Assembly (NCBI RefSeq): GCF_036370855.1
Contig: NC_088113.1
Location: 20,728,501 to 20,792,500 of the forward strand
Direction of reading: 5' to 3'
DNA from: Dromaius novaehollandiae
Lineage: Eukaryota > Chordata > Aves > Casuariiformes > Dromaiidae
DNA: 64,000 nt
A model generated the notes under the pieces. That model had not been told where the DNA came from, made no database searches, and saw only the letters and a list, made by a program, of their open reading frames with translations. Below, in pieces: positions 8,256 through 18,318 of this stretch. The stretch's first letter is position 1; every line of letters starts with the position of its first letter. A program made the translations under genes and the position numbers.

Positions 8256-11200
8256 TCCTCTGCGTCCCTGTCTGTGTGCGGAGCACCCAACCCGGGGGCA
8301 GCGGGGGGCCGGGAAGGGGCCTGGCCCGGGGGTGGCCCCCGCCTGGATACCGGCCCCCACCCCGGCTGGTCCCCAGGGGCCAGCGCTGCCCGGCAGCACG
8401 GACCCGGCCTTGCCCAACTTCCTGGCCGGGCCAGCGCGTCGCTCCCGGGGCCGGTGCGGAGTCACGCCTGAGTCACTGCATCGGCCTGGAGGGCTCGTGG
8501 CTGCGGCGGGGGCTGCTCTGCCCCTCGCCCCCCTGCATGTGCCCCTGTGACGCTCGGCGCTGCCCCGCGCTTCCCCCTTGCCCCCCGCAGCCGAGGCGGG
8601 AGCTGCAGCTGGCCGGGCGCTGCCGCCGCCGGAGTTTGCATCAGCGGCGGTTGTGCAACCCCGCGGCTGCTGCGGGCGCCGGGCTGGCGGTACTGCCCCG
8701 AGCTGCCCCCTGACTCACCCCCCGGTGCTGAGCTGCCTCCCCGGGCGCAGCTGTGAACGGCCCCTCGCCGGGGCTCCCACCGCACCAGCCCCGGGCAGGA
8801 GGCTGTTCTTGGCCCCAGGAGCCCCGGCCCCGCTGGACGGCGAGGGCCACTGGTGGGGCAGCGTCTGTGCCCCAGGGCCACGTCCAGGGCTCGGCTGAGG
8901 GCCGTGTACGGGTGCGTTCCCGTTCTCCCTGTGCCCTGTTTCTGCCCAGAAAGCCGGGCTGCCTCTGAGCCCCTGGTGCCGTGGGGTGGAGACGCCCCGG
9001 TGGACCCCAAGCGCGTGGCCCCACACGTGTCCCCGCGGGCACGGAAGCGGTGACGCAGCCCCTGCTGCAGGTGTGCATGTACGCACCTGTGCACGTGTGC
9101 GTGCCGGTGCACCGGGCTCCCTGGCACGGCTGCGGGTGCGTGTGCACGTGGGTGCCCATGAGCACCCGTGGGTGCGTTGGGGCCGATCCCACTGCCCGCT
9201 TGCGGATGGGGCAGCTGGCTCCCGGGTGACCCGGGAAGCAGGGATGTCCTGCCCCAGCGGGGACAGCGGCTGGGGGGCAGCGGAGGTCGTGGGTCCTGCT
9301 CTCCGGGGCAGACCCCAGGCCAGGTGGGAGACGCTTTGCTGTCCTGGGTGCCCCCCCCCGTGCTCCTGTCCCTGCCGCGAGCCCCCTCCCCAGCCTGCCC
9401 AGCTCCTCGGGATCAAAGTAAAAACTGTTCAAACTAGTTAATGCCAAGAGGGGCCGAGCTCCTGGCTGCCCCTGGCTCCCTTAGGGGTCGGTGCTGCAGC
9501 TGCTCCTGGGGGGGGACCAGCAGGGCTGGGTGCCCCGTTCCCTCCCCGCGGCCTGCGTCAGTCCTTGCCCGAGGCGGGGGGGGGCAGAGAAGGGGGCACG
9601 GCTGAGCTGGGGCCCTGCTCAGCGGCTGCCTGGGGTGCGGGATGCAGCCTTTCCCCCCCCCCCCGAGACCCTCCGTTCCCCCCCAGGACCTCCTGCCCCA
9701 GGGCCCGCCATCGCCCCGGGGTTGCTGGCAGCCTTGGGCCCCAGTTGTCCCCAGGCCCCAGTTGTCCCCAGGTCCCGGCTGTGCCGGGCAGCAGGAGCGT
9801 CGGTCCCGGCCCGCGGGGTCCCTCTCCCGGCGCCCGCTCGCACTGCGCGGCGGCAGGATGGGCGCCCGGGGCAGGATGGGCTCCTGGGGGGCTGGCGGGG
9901 CTCCCGGGGTACCACGGAGGCTGGCGGGGCTCCTGGGGGGGCTGGGGGCTGGCGGGGCTCCCGGGGTACCACGGGGGCTGGCGGGGCTCCTGGGGGGGCT
10001 GGGGGCTGGCGCGGCTCCCGGGGTACCCCGGGGGCTCTGCTGGGGCTGCTGCAGGGACCCCCGGTTTGGTGGGGCCGTGCAGGGGCTGAGCCACCCCGGC
10101 CCCTCCAGCGCCGCTGCCCCAGGGCTGGGTGCCGGCACAGCTGGGCCCCGGGGTGCTGCGTCGGGCTCCAGCTCCCGGCGGCTGCTGGGAGGGGAGGGCA
10201 AGTGCCACCTGCGAGGCCTCGTGCAGCCACAGCCGCTGGCATCTCAGTAAAGCTGTGGTGGCTCAGCGAGTCCCTGTGTCCCTGGCTCTGGGGCCACTGC
10301 TCTGGGGGGGGTGGATGGACGAGCAGCCCCTGCCCCACGGCCTGCCTCGGCGGGGGGGCCATCGGGGCTGAGCCACACGGATGGTGGGATGCTGGGATGC
10401 TGGTGGGATGCTCGCGGCCCCGCTGGGGCACGGGCAGCCAGTGGCCGGGGTTGTGCTCGGGGTGCTGGGGCCGTGCGTGGGGTGCTGGGGCCCTTCCCCG
10501 TGCCGTGGAGAGGCCGCATCCATGCCTTGCCCGCGCGTGGCCTCCTCCCCTGCCTGCTCCAGCAGCTCGTTCGCGGCCAGCCGAGGTGGAAGGGGCGAGC
10601 GAAGGTGCTGGCGGATGTCCCTGTGCGCGGTGGCACGTGCTTGCCGCCACACGTCCCCGCTCCAGCCCGCTGCACGTGCCGGGAGCCGGATGCGGCCGCG
10701 CGGGGATGTGCCGGGGCGTCACAGGGAGCGTCCGGCCCCGCCGGGCATCTGCCGCCGGGAGAGCCTCGCCGCCAGGACAGGGACTTGCCCCATCCCGGAA
10801 GGCATTAGGGACGCGGGAGCTGGGTGACGTTCTGGTCTGACCAGCCCGTCTGTGTCACCGGGATGGACGTCGCCATCGGAGCCGGTCCCTGCTGCTCGCC
10901 GGTGGCCCTGGGGGAGCCGGCCGAGGTGGGCGCCGTGGCGGGACCCGCGCGGCCCCCGGGCACCGGGCTCGGCCGGCACGGTGAGGCCATGCGGCGGCTG
11001 GGTGCCGGGGCAGAGCGGGGGGCCATGTGGGCCGGGGGGGCCGGGGTAGGGGGCTGCCCCGGGGATGCTGCCGGGTGCGGGGGGTGTCAGCACGGTGACA
11101 CACCGCCGGGGCTGCCGGCTCCTGCGTGTGAGGGCTCGGCGCGGTGCTTTCCCCGGGGCTGCGACTTGGGAGGGGGCAGACGCGGTGCTGGGAGGGGACC

Positions 11201-11490
11201 GGCCCCCATGGCGGGGTCCCGGGGCCGCCGGAGACGTCCTGCCTCGGGCCGAGCTCAGCTGCCAAGTGCCGGTGGCTGCCGCCGCGAGGGTGCCAGGGCC
11301 ACGTCAGCAGCCCGGGCCACATCGGCAGCCGGTGCCAGGGCCGTCCCGCCGCGCGGCATCCCTGCCCCGGGGTGTGACAGCAAAGCCCAGGAGAGCGGCG
11401 GGAGCCCCGGCGCCGCGTGGGAGCCCCCCGGGCGCCCCGCTCCCAGGCCCGGGCCGCGCAGGCGGGGAAGCACGCGGGACCCCGCTTCCC
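8256..11490. other. ID1-BPI-like intergenic region
   Basis: GC-rich DNA with no gene I can support. It holds a three-copy minisatellite (9890-10035) and weak polyA-like motifs (AGTAAA near 9417 and 10246) without an upstream coding exon. I looked for COX4I2, which occupies this position in mammals, on both strands and found no stretch resembling its conserved core. Confidence 0.55.
9890..10035. repeat. 57-bp minisatellite, three copies
   Basis: Three tandem units of about 57 bp containing GGCTGGCGGGGCTCCCGGGG and TACCACGG, beginning near 9890, 9947 and 10004. The third is slightly diverged. Confidence 0.8.
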
Positions 11491-11493
11491 CTC

Positions 11494-11642
11494 TGAGTCA
11501 GGCGTTGGGCAAGCGGGGGCTTTCGGCGGCCGCCGCGCCGCCGCGGCCCCGGCACGTGCGGGAAGGGCGCCCGCCGGGACGGTGGCGGGACTGTCCCCGC
11601 GGCCCCCCCGCTGTAACCCGCCGCTCCCGGCCACGATATAAG
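11494..11642 (+). promoter_or_regulatory. BPI-like gene promoter (TATA box, AP-1 site)
   Basis: A TATA box (TATAAG, 11637-11642) lies 113 bp before the start codon and predicts a start site near 11668. A consensus AP-1 site (TGAGTCA, 11494-11500) lies about 140 bp further up. A TATA promoter with AP-1 fits an inducible secreted defence gene, but this is inference. Confidence 0.55.
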
Positions 11643-11754
11643 TCCCGGGTGGCCGGGGTGGCGCGGGATCCGCCGGGCGCCGGACGGTGCGAGGGCGTCC
11701 CGGTGCTCAGCGCCCTCCTCCGCGCCAGCGCCCCGGTCCCGCCGCGAGCCCGCC

Positions 11755-14700
11755 ATGGTCCCGCTGCTGCTGCTGCCGCTGCTGCTGCTGCTGCCCGCCG
11801 GCCCGACGCTGGCCACCTCCAACCCCGGCCTCAAGGGCAGGGTGACCCCGAGGGCCCTGGACTACGGTGGGTTTTGCGCCCCTTCCCGGCTGCACGGGCG
11901 CCCCGGTGGGTGCCGAAGCCCAGGGCGCCCCTCGGCCCTGGCCGTGCCCTCACCGCGGCTGCTGTGCCCCAGGCCGGCAGTTCGGGCTGGAGATGCTGCG
12001 GGTGCTGCTGCAGCGGGAGCACGAGCTGAACCTGACGGGCCGGTACCGCCTGCCGCTGCTGGGGGAGCTCGTCTTTGCCGTGCCCCGGTGAGAGCCCGTG
12101 TCCCCCTCCCGTGTCCCCCCCGTGTCCCCTCCCCGGGCCCGGGGCGAGCGCGGCGGCGGGCGCGCGCTCAGGCTGCCGCTGCCCGCAGGGTCCACGTCCA
12201 CGAGCTGCACATCAACGACTCGGCCGTGGCCTTCTCGGAGGCCGTGGGCGTGAGGCTGGCGGTGCGGCAGGCGCAGATCCGGCTCAGCGCCGAGTGGGGA
12301 GCCGAGCTGGGGGCAGCGTGAGTCGAGGCCTCGCGCCGCGGGGGGCTGCCGGCGAGGGCAGGTCCCCGTCCCCCCGGTGCCGCACAGCCCCGGGCTCAGC
12401 CGCTCTGCCCCGCAGGCGTGACGGCGGCACCGTGGAGGTCCGCGCGGGCGACGTGGCCGTGTCGGCGGTGCTGGGGGTGAGCGCGGACGCCGACGGCCGC
12501 CCCGCGGTCTGGAGCGCCGGCTGCGACTCCAGCGTCGGCCACCTGCGCCTGGACTTTCGCCGTGGGCAGAGGTACCTGCGCGTTCCCGAGCCGCCCCGGC
12601 ACCGGGCATCCCGCGGAGCCCGGGCTGAGGCCCCCGCTCTCCCCACAGCTGGATCTACAACCTCCTGGCGCCGGTGCTGCAGGGACCCCTGAGGCTGGAG
12701 CTCAACAAGCACGTGAGTGCTCGGCGGTGCCCTGCCGCCGTGTCCCCGTCCCTGCCGGGGGGCCGCGTGCCCAGCACGGCGCTCGCTGACGCCGGCTCTC
12801 TGCTTCCAGCTCTGCCCCGAGCTGCATCGCGGCATCCGCAGGCTCGAGGACGTCCTGGGAACCCTGCAAGGTAGCGGGGGCCGGGAGCCGGGGCCGGGGG
12901 GCTGCGGGACGGGGGTGGCCCTGGGGCCCTGCTGGGCTGCGGGACGGAGCTGGAGCCCGGCTCGCCACAACCCTGCGGCCCCGCAGTGTCCGCCCAGCTC
13001 GACCCCGTCGCCGCCATCGACTACTCGCTGCTGCAGAGGCCGGAGATCACGGCGGAGCACGGGGACGTCAGCCTCAAGGTAGGACCATCCCGCGGGGCCG
13101 GTGCCGAGCCCGGAGCACCGGCCGGGCCCGCGGACGCAGGACTGGGCTGGCCCGAGCGCCGCCGCCATCCGTCTGTCCGCCTGTCCGCGCAGGGGGAGTT
13201 CTTCGGGGTGGCCGGGCACCGGCAGAGCCCCTTCTCGGCGGCGCCCGTGCTGCTGCCCGCCGCCCGCGAGCCCATGCTGCTCCTGGCCGTCACCGACTTC
13301 GTCGCCAACTCCGCGGCCTTCGTGTACTTCACGGCCGGCGCGCTGCGCTGGACCGTCACCGGCAGCATGGTACGGCACCGGGGCGGGGGCACGGTGCGAC
13401 CGCGGCGTCAAGCTGCCCCCCACGGGGGTCCCGGCCGCCGCCGCTGCCGCCCCAGCGGCCCCCTCCCCTCCGCCTGCCTTGCAGCTCCCGCGGCGCTTCC
13501 CGCTCCGGCTGAGGACCAAGAGCCTGGGGCTCTTCTCCCCGCGGGTGAGCAGGGCGGGGAGCCGTCCCCAGCGCCGGGCAGGATGGGGCATGGGCAGGAC
13601 GGGACATGGGATGGTTGGGATGCAGGGGGATGGGATGTGGGCAGGGTGGGATGGGATGCAGGCAGGATGGAATACGGGCTGGTCGGGATGCAGAGGGGAT
13701 GTGATGAAGGCAGGATGGGGCTCGAGCAGGTCAGGATGCAGGGCAGATGCAATGCAGGAGGATGGGATGGGGACAGGGTGGGATGCAGGTAGGAGGCGAT
13801 GTGGGAAGGATGGGATACAGGCCGGTCGGGATGCAGGGTGGGATGCAATGCAGGTGGAATGGGATGTGGGCAGGATAGGACACGGGCTGGTCAGGATGCA
13901 GGGGGGATGCGATGCAGGAGGGATGGGATACGGGCTGGTTGGGATGCAGGGGGGATGCAATGCAGGCGGGATGTGGTGCGGGCTGGTCGGGATGCATCCC
14001 CAACCTCCCGCACCCAGGCCCGGGTGAGGCGGTGTGGGGTGAGCTGGCGGTGGGGCTGGCGGTGGGGCTGCCTTGGAGCCCGGCCGGTCCCTGCGGAGCC
14101 GATGTGGCTCCGGCCCAGCCCGGCCTTGGTCCCCGCAGCTGCAGGAGCTTTACCCGGACCAGCCCGTGGAGCTGCGCCTCTCGGCCCGCCGGCAGCCCCT
14201 GCTCTCCTGCCGCCCCGACGGCCTGCGCCTGGCCCTCTTCGGCTCCGCAGAGGCCGTCGTGGTCCTGCCCAACGCCACCCGCGTCTCCGCTTTTCTGCTG
14301 GACATTGTGAGGGGCCAGTGCTGCCGGGGGCGAGGGGAGCTGGGGCCAGGCCCCAAAGGGGGCCGCCTGCCCTGTACGCCTGCCTGGGGTGATGCTGGGG
14401 GATACTGGGCCATGCTGGGCCATGCTGGGGGCGATGCTGGGTTGCAGGCACTGCCCCAGCCTTGCCAACACCGCTTCTTGCTGCAGGATGCCAACGTGAC
14501 GGGGAAGCCGCTCCTCACCGCGAACAGGATCGGGGGCTCTGTGAGCCTGGTGGGGTGAGTCCCCCCCCCGGGGCCAGGGTGCTGCATCCCCCGAGCCCCC
14601 AGGGAGCCCCCCTTTCTCCTCCTTCAGCCTTTCCCTCCTGGGGCCTGTCCTGCCTGCTCCGGCCCCCTCCCGTCCCCGCTCCCGTCCCTGCCCCGCGCTG

Positions 14701-15830
14701 GCGCTCGCACCCCGGCTCTGCGGCTCCCAGCGCCCCTTGCCCAGGCCAGCGGGGCCCCTGCCCCAAATCCCGCGGGACCAGCCCGGCCCTGTCCCGGGCA
14801 GGGGGCAGCCCCCGGCCCCGCGCCTGCCTCTGACCCCGCTCTCTCCCTCCAGCCTCAGCGTGACGCAGGTGGAGTCGCACGTGGGGCCGCTGGAGGTGAG
14901 TGGGCTGTGATGGGGCCGGGGGGCGGCGGGGGGGGCCGGTGCCCGACCAGAGGCACTCGCTGGTGGCCGGCAGCCATGGCAGGCGCCCGGCTGCCCCCGG
15001 GCCTCTCCGTGTCCCGCAGGTGGAGAACCTGGAGAACCTGCTGAACTTGGGGCTGCGGGTGTTCGGGGTGCCCCTGGCGAACCGTGAGTGCCCCCCCCCG
15101 ACCCCCCCCCCCGCTGCCCTGCGGGCCACCCTGGCTGCCCCCCTGACGGCTGTGCTCTCCTCGCAGGGAAGCTCCGGGCTGGATTCCCGCTGCCCACCGG
15201 GCACCGCCTCCGCCTGCTCAACCCCCGCGTCACGCTGCAGGAGGTGGGTGCCGTGTCCTGCATCATCCCGCGTCCTGCATCCCACATCCTGCATCCCACG
15301 TCCCGTGTCCTGCATCCCACAGCCTGGATCCTGCACCCTCTGTCCATGTCCTGCATCCCACAGCCTGCACCCCACAGCCCCTGTCCCCACGTCCTGTATC
15401 CCACAGCCTGGATCCCACATCCTGCATCCTGTGGCCACGTCCTGCATCCCACACCCTGCACCATGTCCTGCATCCCATGTCCTGCACCCCGTGTCCCATG
15501 TCCTGCATCCCACAGCCTGGATCCCACACCTTGCACCCCGTGTTTGTGTCCTGCATCCCACACTCTGCACCGTGTCCTGCATCCCATGTCCTGCACCCCG
15601 TGTCCCACGTCCACGTCCTGCATCCCACACCCTGCACCGCACGTCCCGTGTCCCTGCACCCCACAGCCTGTATCCCACACCCTGCACGTGTCCTGTGTCC
15701 ACGTCCCACATCCCGCATCCCGCACCATGTCCCGTGTCCCACACCCTGCGCCCCGTGTCCCGCGTCCCGCTCACCCCAGTCCCGCCAGGGCTTCGCGCTC
15801 ATCGCCACGGACCTGCAGTACGAGCCCTGA
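11755..15830 (+). CDS. BPI/LBP-family lipid-binding secreted protein
   Basis: BPI and LBP are secreted two-domain lipid-transfer-fold proteins that bind lipopolysaccharide. The model has 15 exons: 11755-11866, 11973-12087, 12189-12317, 12416-12571, 12649-12712, 12810-12870, 12987-13078, 13193-13369, 13485-13544, 14139-14306, 14487-14554, 14853-14895, 15020-15083, 15167-15243 and 15780-15830. All join in frame to 478 aa (human BPI 487). Exon lengths 64, 61, 92, 177, 60, 168, 68, 43, 64, 77 follow the family layout. A leucine-rich signal peptide (about 1-20) precedes TSNPGLKGRV. Cys155 and Cys194 match the spacing of the single BPI disulfide. KGEFF, LRAGFPLPT and a C-terminal TDLQYEP are family-like. 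Possible N-glycosylation sites include NLT, NAT and NVT. Lysine is scarce, unlike the basic LPS-binding tip of mammalian BPI, so LPS binding is uncertain. It could be the avian BPI/LBP orthologue or a separate paralogue. Confidence 0.9.
13550..13995. repeat. Minisatellite in intron 9 of the BPI-like gene
   Basis: Degenerate tandem units such as GGGATGCAGGGGGGATGCGA fill most of the intron between coding exons 9 and 10. The repeat explains the long frames here on both strands. Confidence 0.85.
15245..15770. repeat. Minisatellite in intron 14 of the BPI-like gene
   Basis: Tandem copies of units such as CCTGCATCCCACAGCCTGG and CACCCTGCACCCCGTGTCC occupy nearly the whole intron, stopping just before the acceptor of the last exon. 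Many units end in CAG or CACAG and so mimic splice acceptors. Confidence 0.88.
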
Positions 15831-16016
15831 GACGACACCGCGTGTGACCACGATGAGCCGGGCCACTGTCCCCACCGAGCCGCCCCACCGAGCCGTGCCA
15901 CCGCCCTGCCAAGGTGCCCCCGAGCCGTCCCACCGTCCCCGCTGTCCCCCACGGCCAGGCGGGAGCCCGGAGCGTGGGCCCGGCAGCCCCCCGCCTCCCC
16001 CGGCGCCTCGGCAGGG

Positions 16017-16022
16017 ATTAAA
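16017..16022 (+). terminator. BPI-like gene polyadenylation signal (ATTAAA)
   Basis: ATTAAA lies 187 bp after the stop of the BPI-like gene. It is the first recognisable signal downstream, and a T/G-rich stretch (GGCTGTGTCCTC) follows about 30 bp later. Confidence 0.65.
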
Positions 16023-16044
16023 CTGGCTGCATCGCTCCGCCCGG

Positions 16045-16814
16045 CGTCACGGCTGTGTCCTCTCTGCCCGAGCGCGGCGTCCCCTGGCCCCGCGGCCCAG
16101 GCGGGGGCCCGGTCCCGGTCCCGGCACCGGAGCCCGGTCACGCTGCGGCGTCCGGAGGCGGCTGCAGCGGCAGCAGCTGCACGGCTGCTTCCCCCGGCGC
16201 CCACGCGAGGGTGCTCCTGCCCGTGGCCTCCGCCGCAGCGCCCGCCGAGCCCGCCGAGCCCCACGCCGGCCCCGCTCCCCCCGGGACGAGCCCGCCGGCC
16301 CGACACGGGCTCTGGAGCAAGCGGAGCTGGTGCCCCATGCACGGGGCAGCAGCCCAGCGCCCGCCTGAGCCCGGCGCGTCCCCAGGAGGCTCAGCACGTC
16401 CCCAGGGGGCTCAGCACGTCCCCGGCCCTGCACCAGGGCCCCGGGACCGCCCGGCTTGTGGCCTCGTGTCTGCGTTTGAGCCTTTGGGCGACCGGGACCC
16501 CCACCCGTCTCCCCACCGTCAGTGCCGTGCCGTGATGCCGGCATGGCTGAGGCCCGGGCAAACCCCTCCCGGCTCCAGCTTCTCTTCAGTTTGGGGGTTT
16601 AGGCTCGGCTCAGTGCTGCAGCAGCACTGCAGCACCCGCGGGCACCGCCTGCCCCCAGCGCCCGGCTTCGGGGGGTGGCTGCAGCGGGAGGACGGGCGCG
16701 CTGACCCGCAGGGCCCGGCCCGGGACGGACGGATGGACGGGGGGGCCAGGATGCCCGAGCGGCCGCGGCCCAGCACCCGCATCGCCCCGCGGAAGGACCA
16801 CAGCACCACCGGCA
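16045..16814. other. Convergent spacer between BPI-like gene and BCL2L1
   Basis: About 770 bp of GC-rich DNA between the inferred 3' ends of two convergently transcribed genes. No gene or repeat block was recognised apart from a short duplicated AGGCTCAGCACGTCCCCAGG near 16386-16420. Confidence 0.5.
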
Positions 16815-16829
16815 GCTCCAACGACAGAT

Positions 16830-16835
16830 TTTATT
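16830..16835 (-). terminator. BCL2L1: BCL2L1 distal polyadenylation signal (AATAAA)
   Basis: TTTATT on the plus strand is a canonical AATAAA on the minus strand, about 1.48 kb after the Bcl-xL stop, close to the usual mammalian BCL2L1 3'UTR size. Confidence 0.65.
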
Positions 16836-17991
16836 AGTGGCCTCACCTCCACCTGCAAACCGAAGCAGTCGCCGCTTGCCCTGCGGCGCGGGGAGCGGGT
16901 CCTACGCGGGGTGCGCGGGGGGGCCGGCGGCAGGGCCAGGCAGGCCCCCGGGGCCGCGCGGACACCCCCCCCCCCGGCCCCCACGCCGAGCACGGCACCA
17001 CACATAAATACAGACATACAGATAACAAAAATAGCATTAGAGTATTCACAAATGAATAAAAACTACTCGGATATTTACAGCAGAGCGCGGGCGGTATGTA
17101 CAGAGGTGCCGCGAGGACGGCCCGGGTCTCCCGGTGGCTCCCGCCAAGGAGGGGCTGCTGCAAGAGCCACCCCCAGCGCCACCCCCGCGGCCCCCCCCCC
17201 CCCCCCACGGCCCCCGAGCCCTGGCCGGGGCGGAGCGGGGGGGGTGGGGTGGGGGGGACAGGCACCCTGCCGCAGCACGCACCCGTCACAGCCACGCCGC
17301 GGGGACAGGGCCCCCTCTGCCTGTGCTATGGGGCCGGGGAGCACGGCCGGGGAGGGGGCTACGGCCGGGGGGGGGGGCCGGGGCAGGCACGGCTGCTCGT
17401 AGCTGGGAAGCAGCCAGCAGCTTCGCTGGCCCCGAGTGCTTCCCCCCCCCCCCACCCGGGGAGGCTCCCACCTCCACGCTGCCCCTTCCTGCGCGGGCCG
17501 GGAGCCGCTCGGGACGCTGCACCCCCCCCGCCCCGGGCTCGCCGGAGCCCCCGGTGCCGCGGGCACCCTGGCCCTCCTGCCCCACGCCCGGGCCGCCCCC
17601 CCGCTCGCCCCAGCTGGAGCCGGGGCCGGGACGAGCGCACTCCCTGCCCGCCTGCGCCGCTTTAAGAGCAAAGCAAAGCGCCGGGCCCTGGCGGAGCGAG
17701 CGTGGGGAGGGCAGGACCGGGGGGGGGGGGGGGGGGCATGGGGGGGGCCACGCGCTGCCCACAGCAATCTACATTCAGAGGAAGAGGGAGCAGGGGAATC
17801 CCGCCGCGCCGGCACAGCCCGGGGCCTGACGCTGGTCCTGGCTACACCCGGGAGCGGCCGGAGGACGGGGAGCCGGGGCCACGGCACGCGCCGGAGGGGT
17901 CAGCGCCTGCGCCCTCGCTCTGGGTAGGGAACCTTATATTAGTGAGACATCTACACACACGCACGCACTCACACATGCAAAAATAAGTCTG

Positions 17992-17997
17992 TTTATT
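17992..17997 (-). terminator. BCL2L1: BCL2L1 possible proximal polyadenylation signal (AATAAA)
   Basis: A canonical minus-strand AATAAA about 320 nt after the stop, in an AT-rich patch. Its use would give a much shorter 3'UTR. Whether it is used cannot be told from the sequence. Confidence 0.45.
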
Positions 17998-18318
17998 CTC
18001 CTCGAAGGGACTGAGAGGACCTGCGGGGCTGGGACACCTTCGAGCCAGCGCTGCCCCCAGCTGCCTGCATCGCCCCGGTGCTGGGGGCTGGCGGCCGAAG
18101 CGCTGCATCGGTCTCGGCGCCTTTAAAACACAACGGAACGGTAAATAAGAGAGGCTACAAGGAGAGGAGCTGGCGGCGCTGGGAAGCTCCGTGGAGCGGG
18201 CAGCGGCCCGGGAGGCGGCGGGGCTGCCCCGCCGCGGTGACGGTGCTGGGGAGCGGAGTGTAGTGGCTGGTGCGGTGCAGGCGCAGCTGTCCCGGCGGCG
18301 GGCGGACTCGGCGGCAGG

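Larger units (their letters stand above)
16815..18318 (-). other. BCL2L1: BCL2L1 3'UTR
   Basis: About 1.5 kb of minus-strand 3'UTR runs from the stop to the distal polyA signal at 16830-16835. It includes AT-rich patches at 16990-17095 and 17930-18000. A second AATAAA at 17992-17997 could end a short form with a 3'UTR of only about 330 nt. Confidence 0.7.

Noticed and set aside
8256-11490. COX4I2 between ID1 and BCL2L1
   Set aside because: Expected from mammalian order, but no exon resembling the conserved COX4 core was found on either strand.
13731-15728. 665-codon open frame on the minus strand inside the BPI-like gene
   Set aside because: It is antisense to well-supported exons and driven by the two intronic minisatellites (repeated GCGMQD-type peptide).
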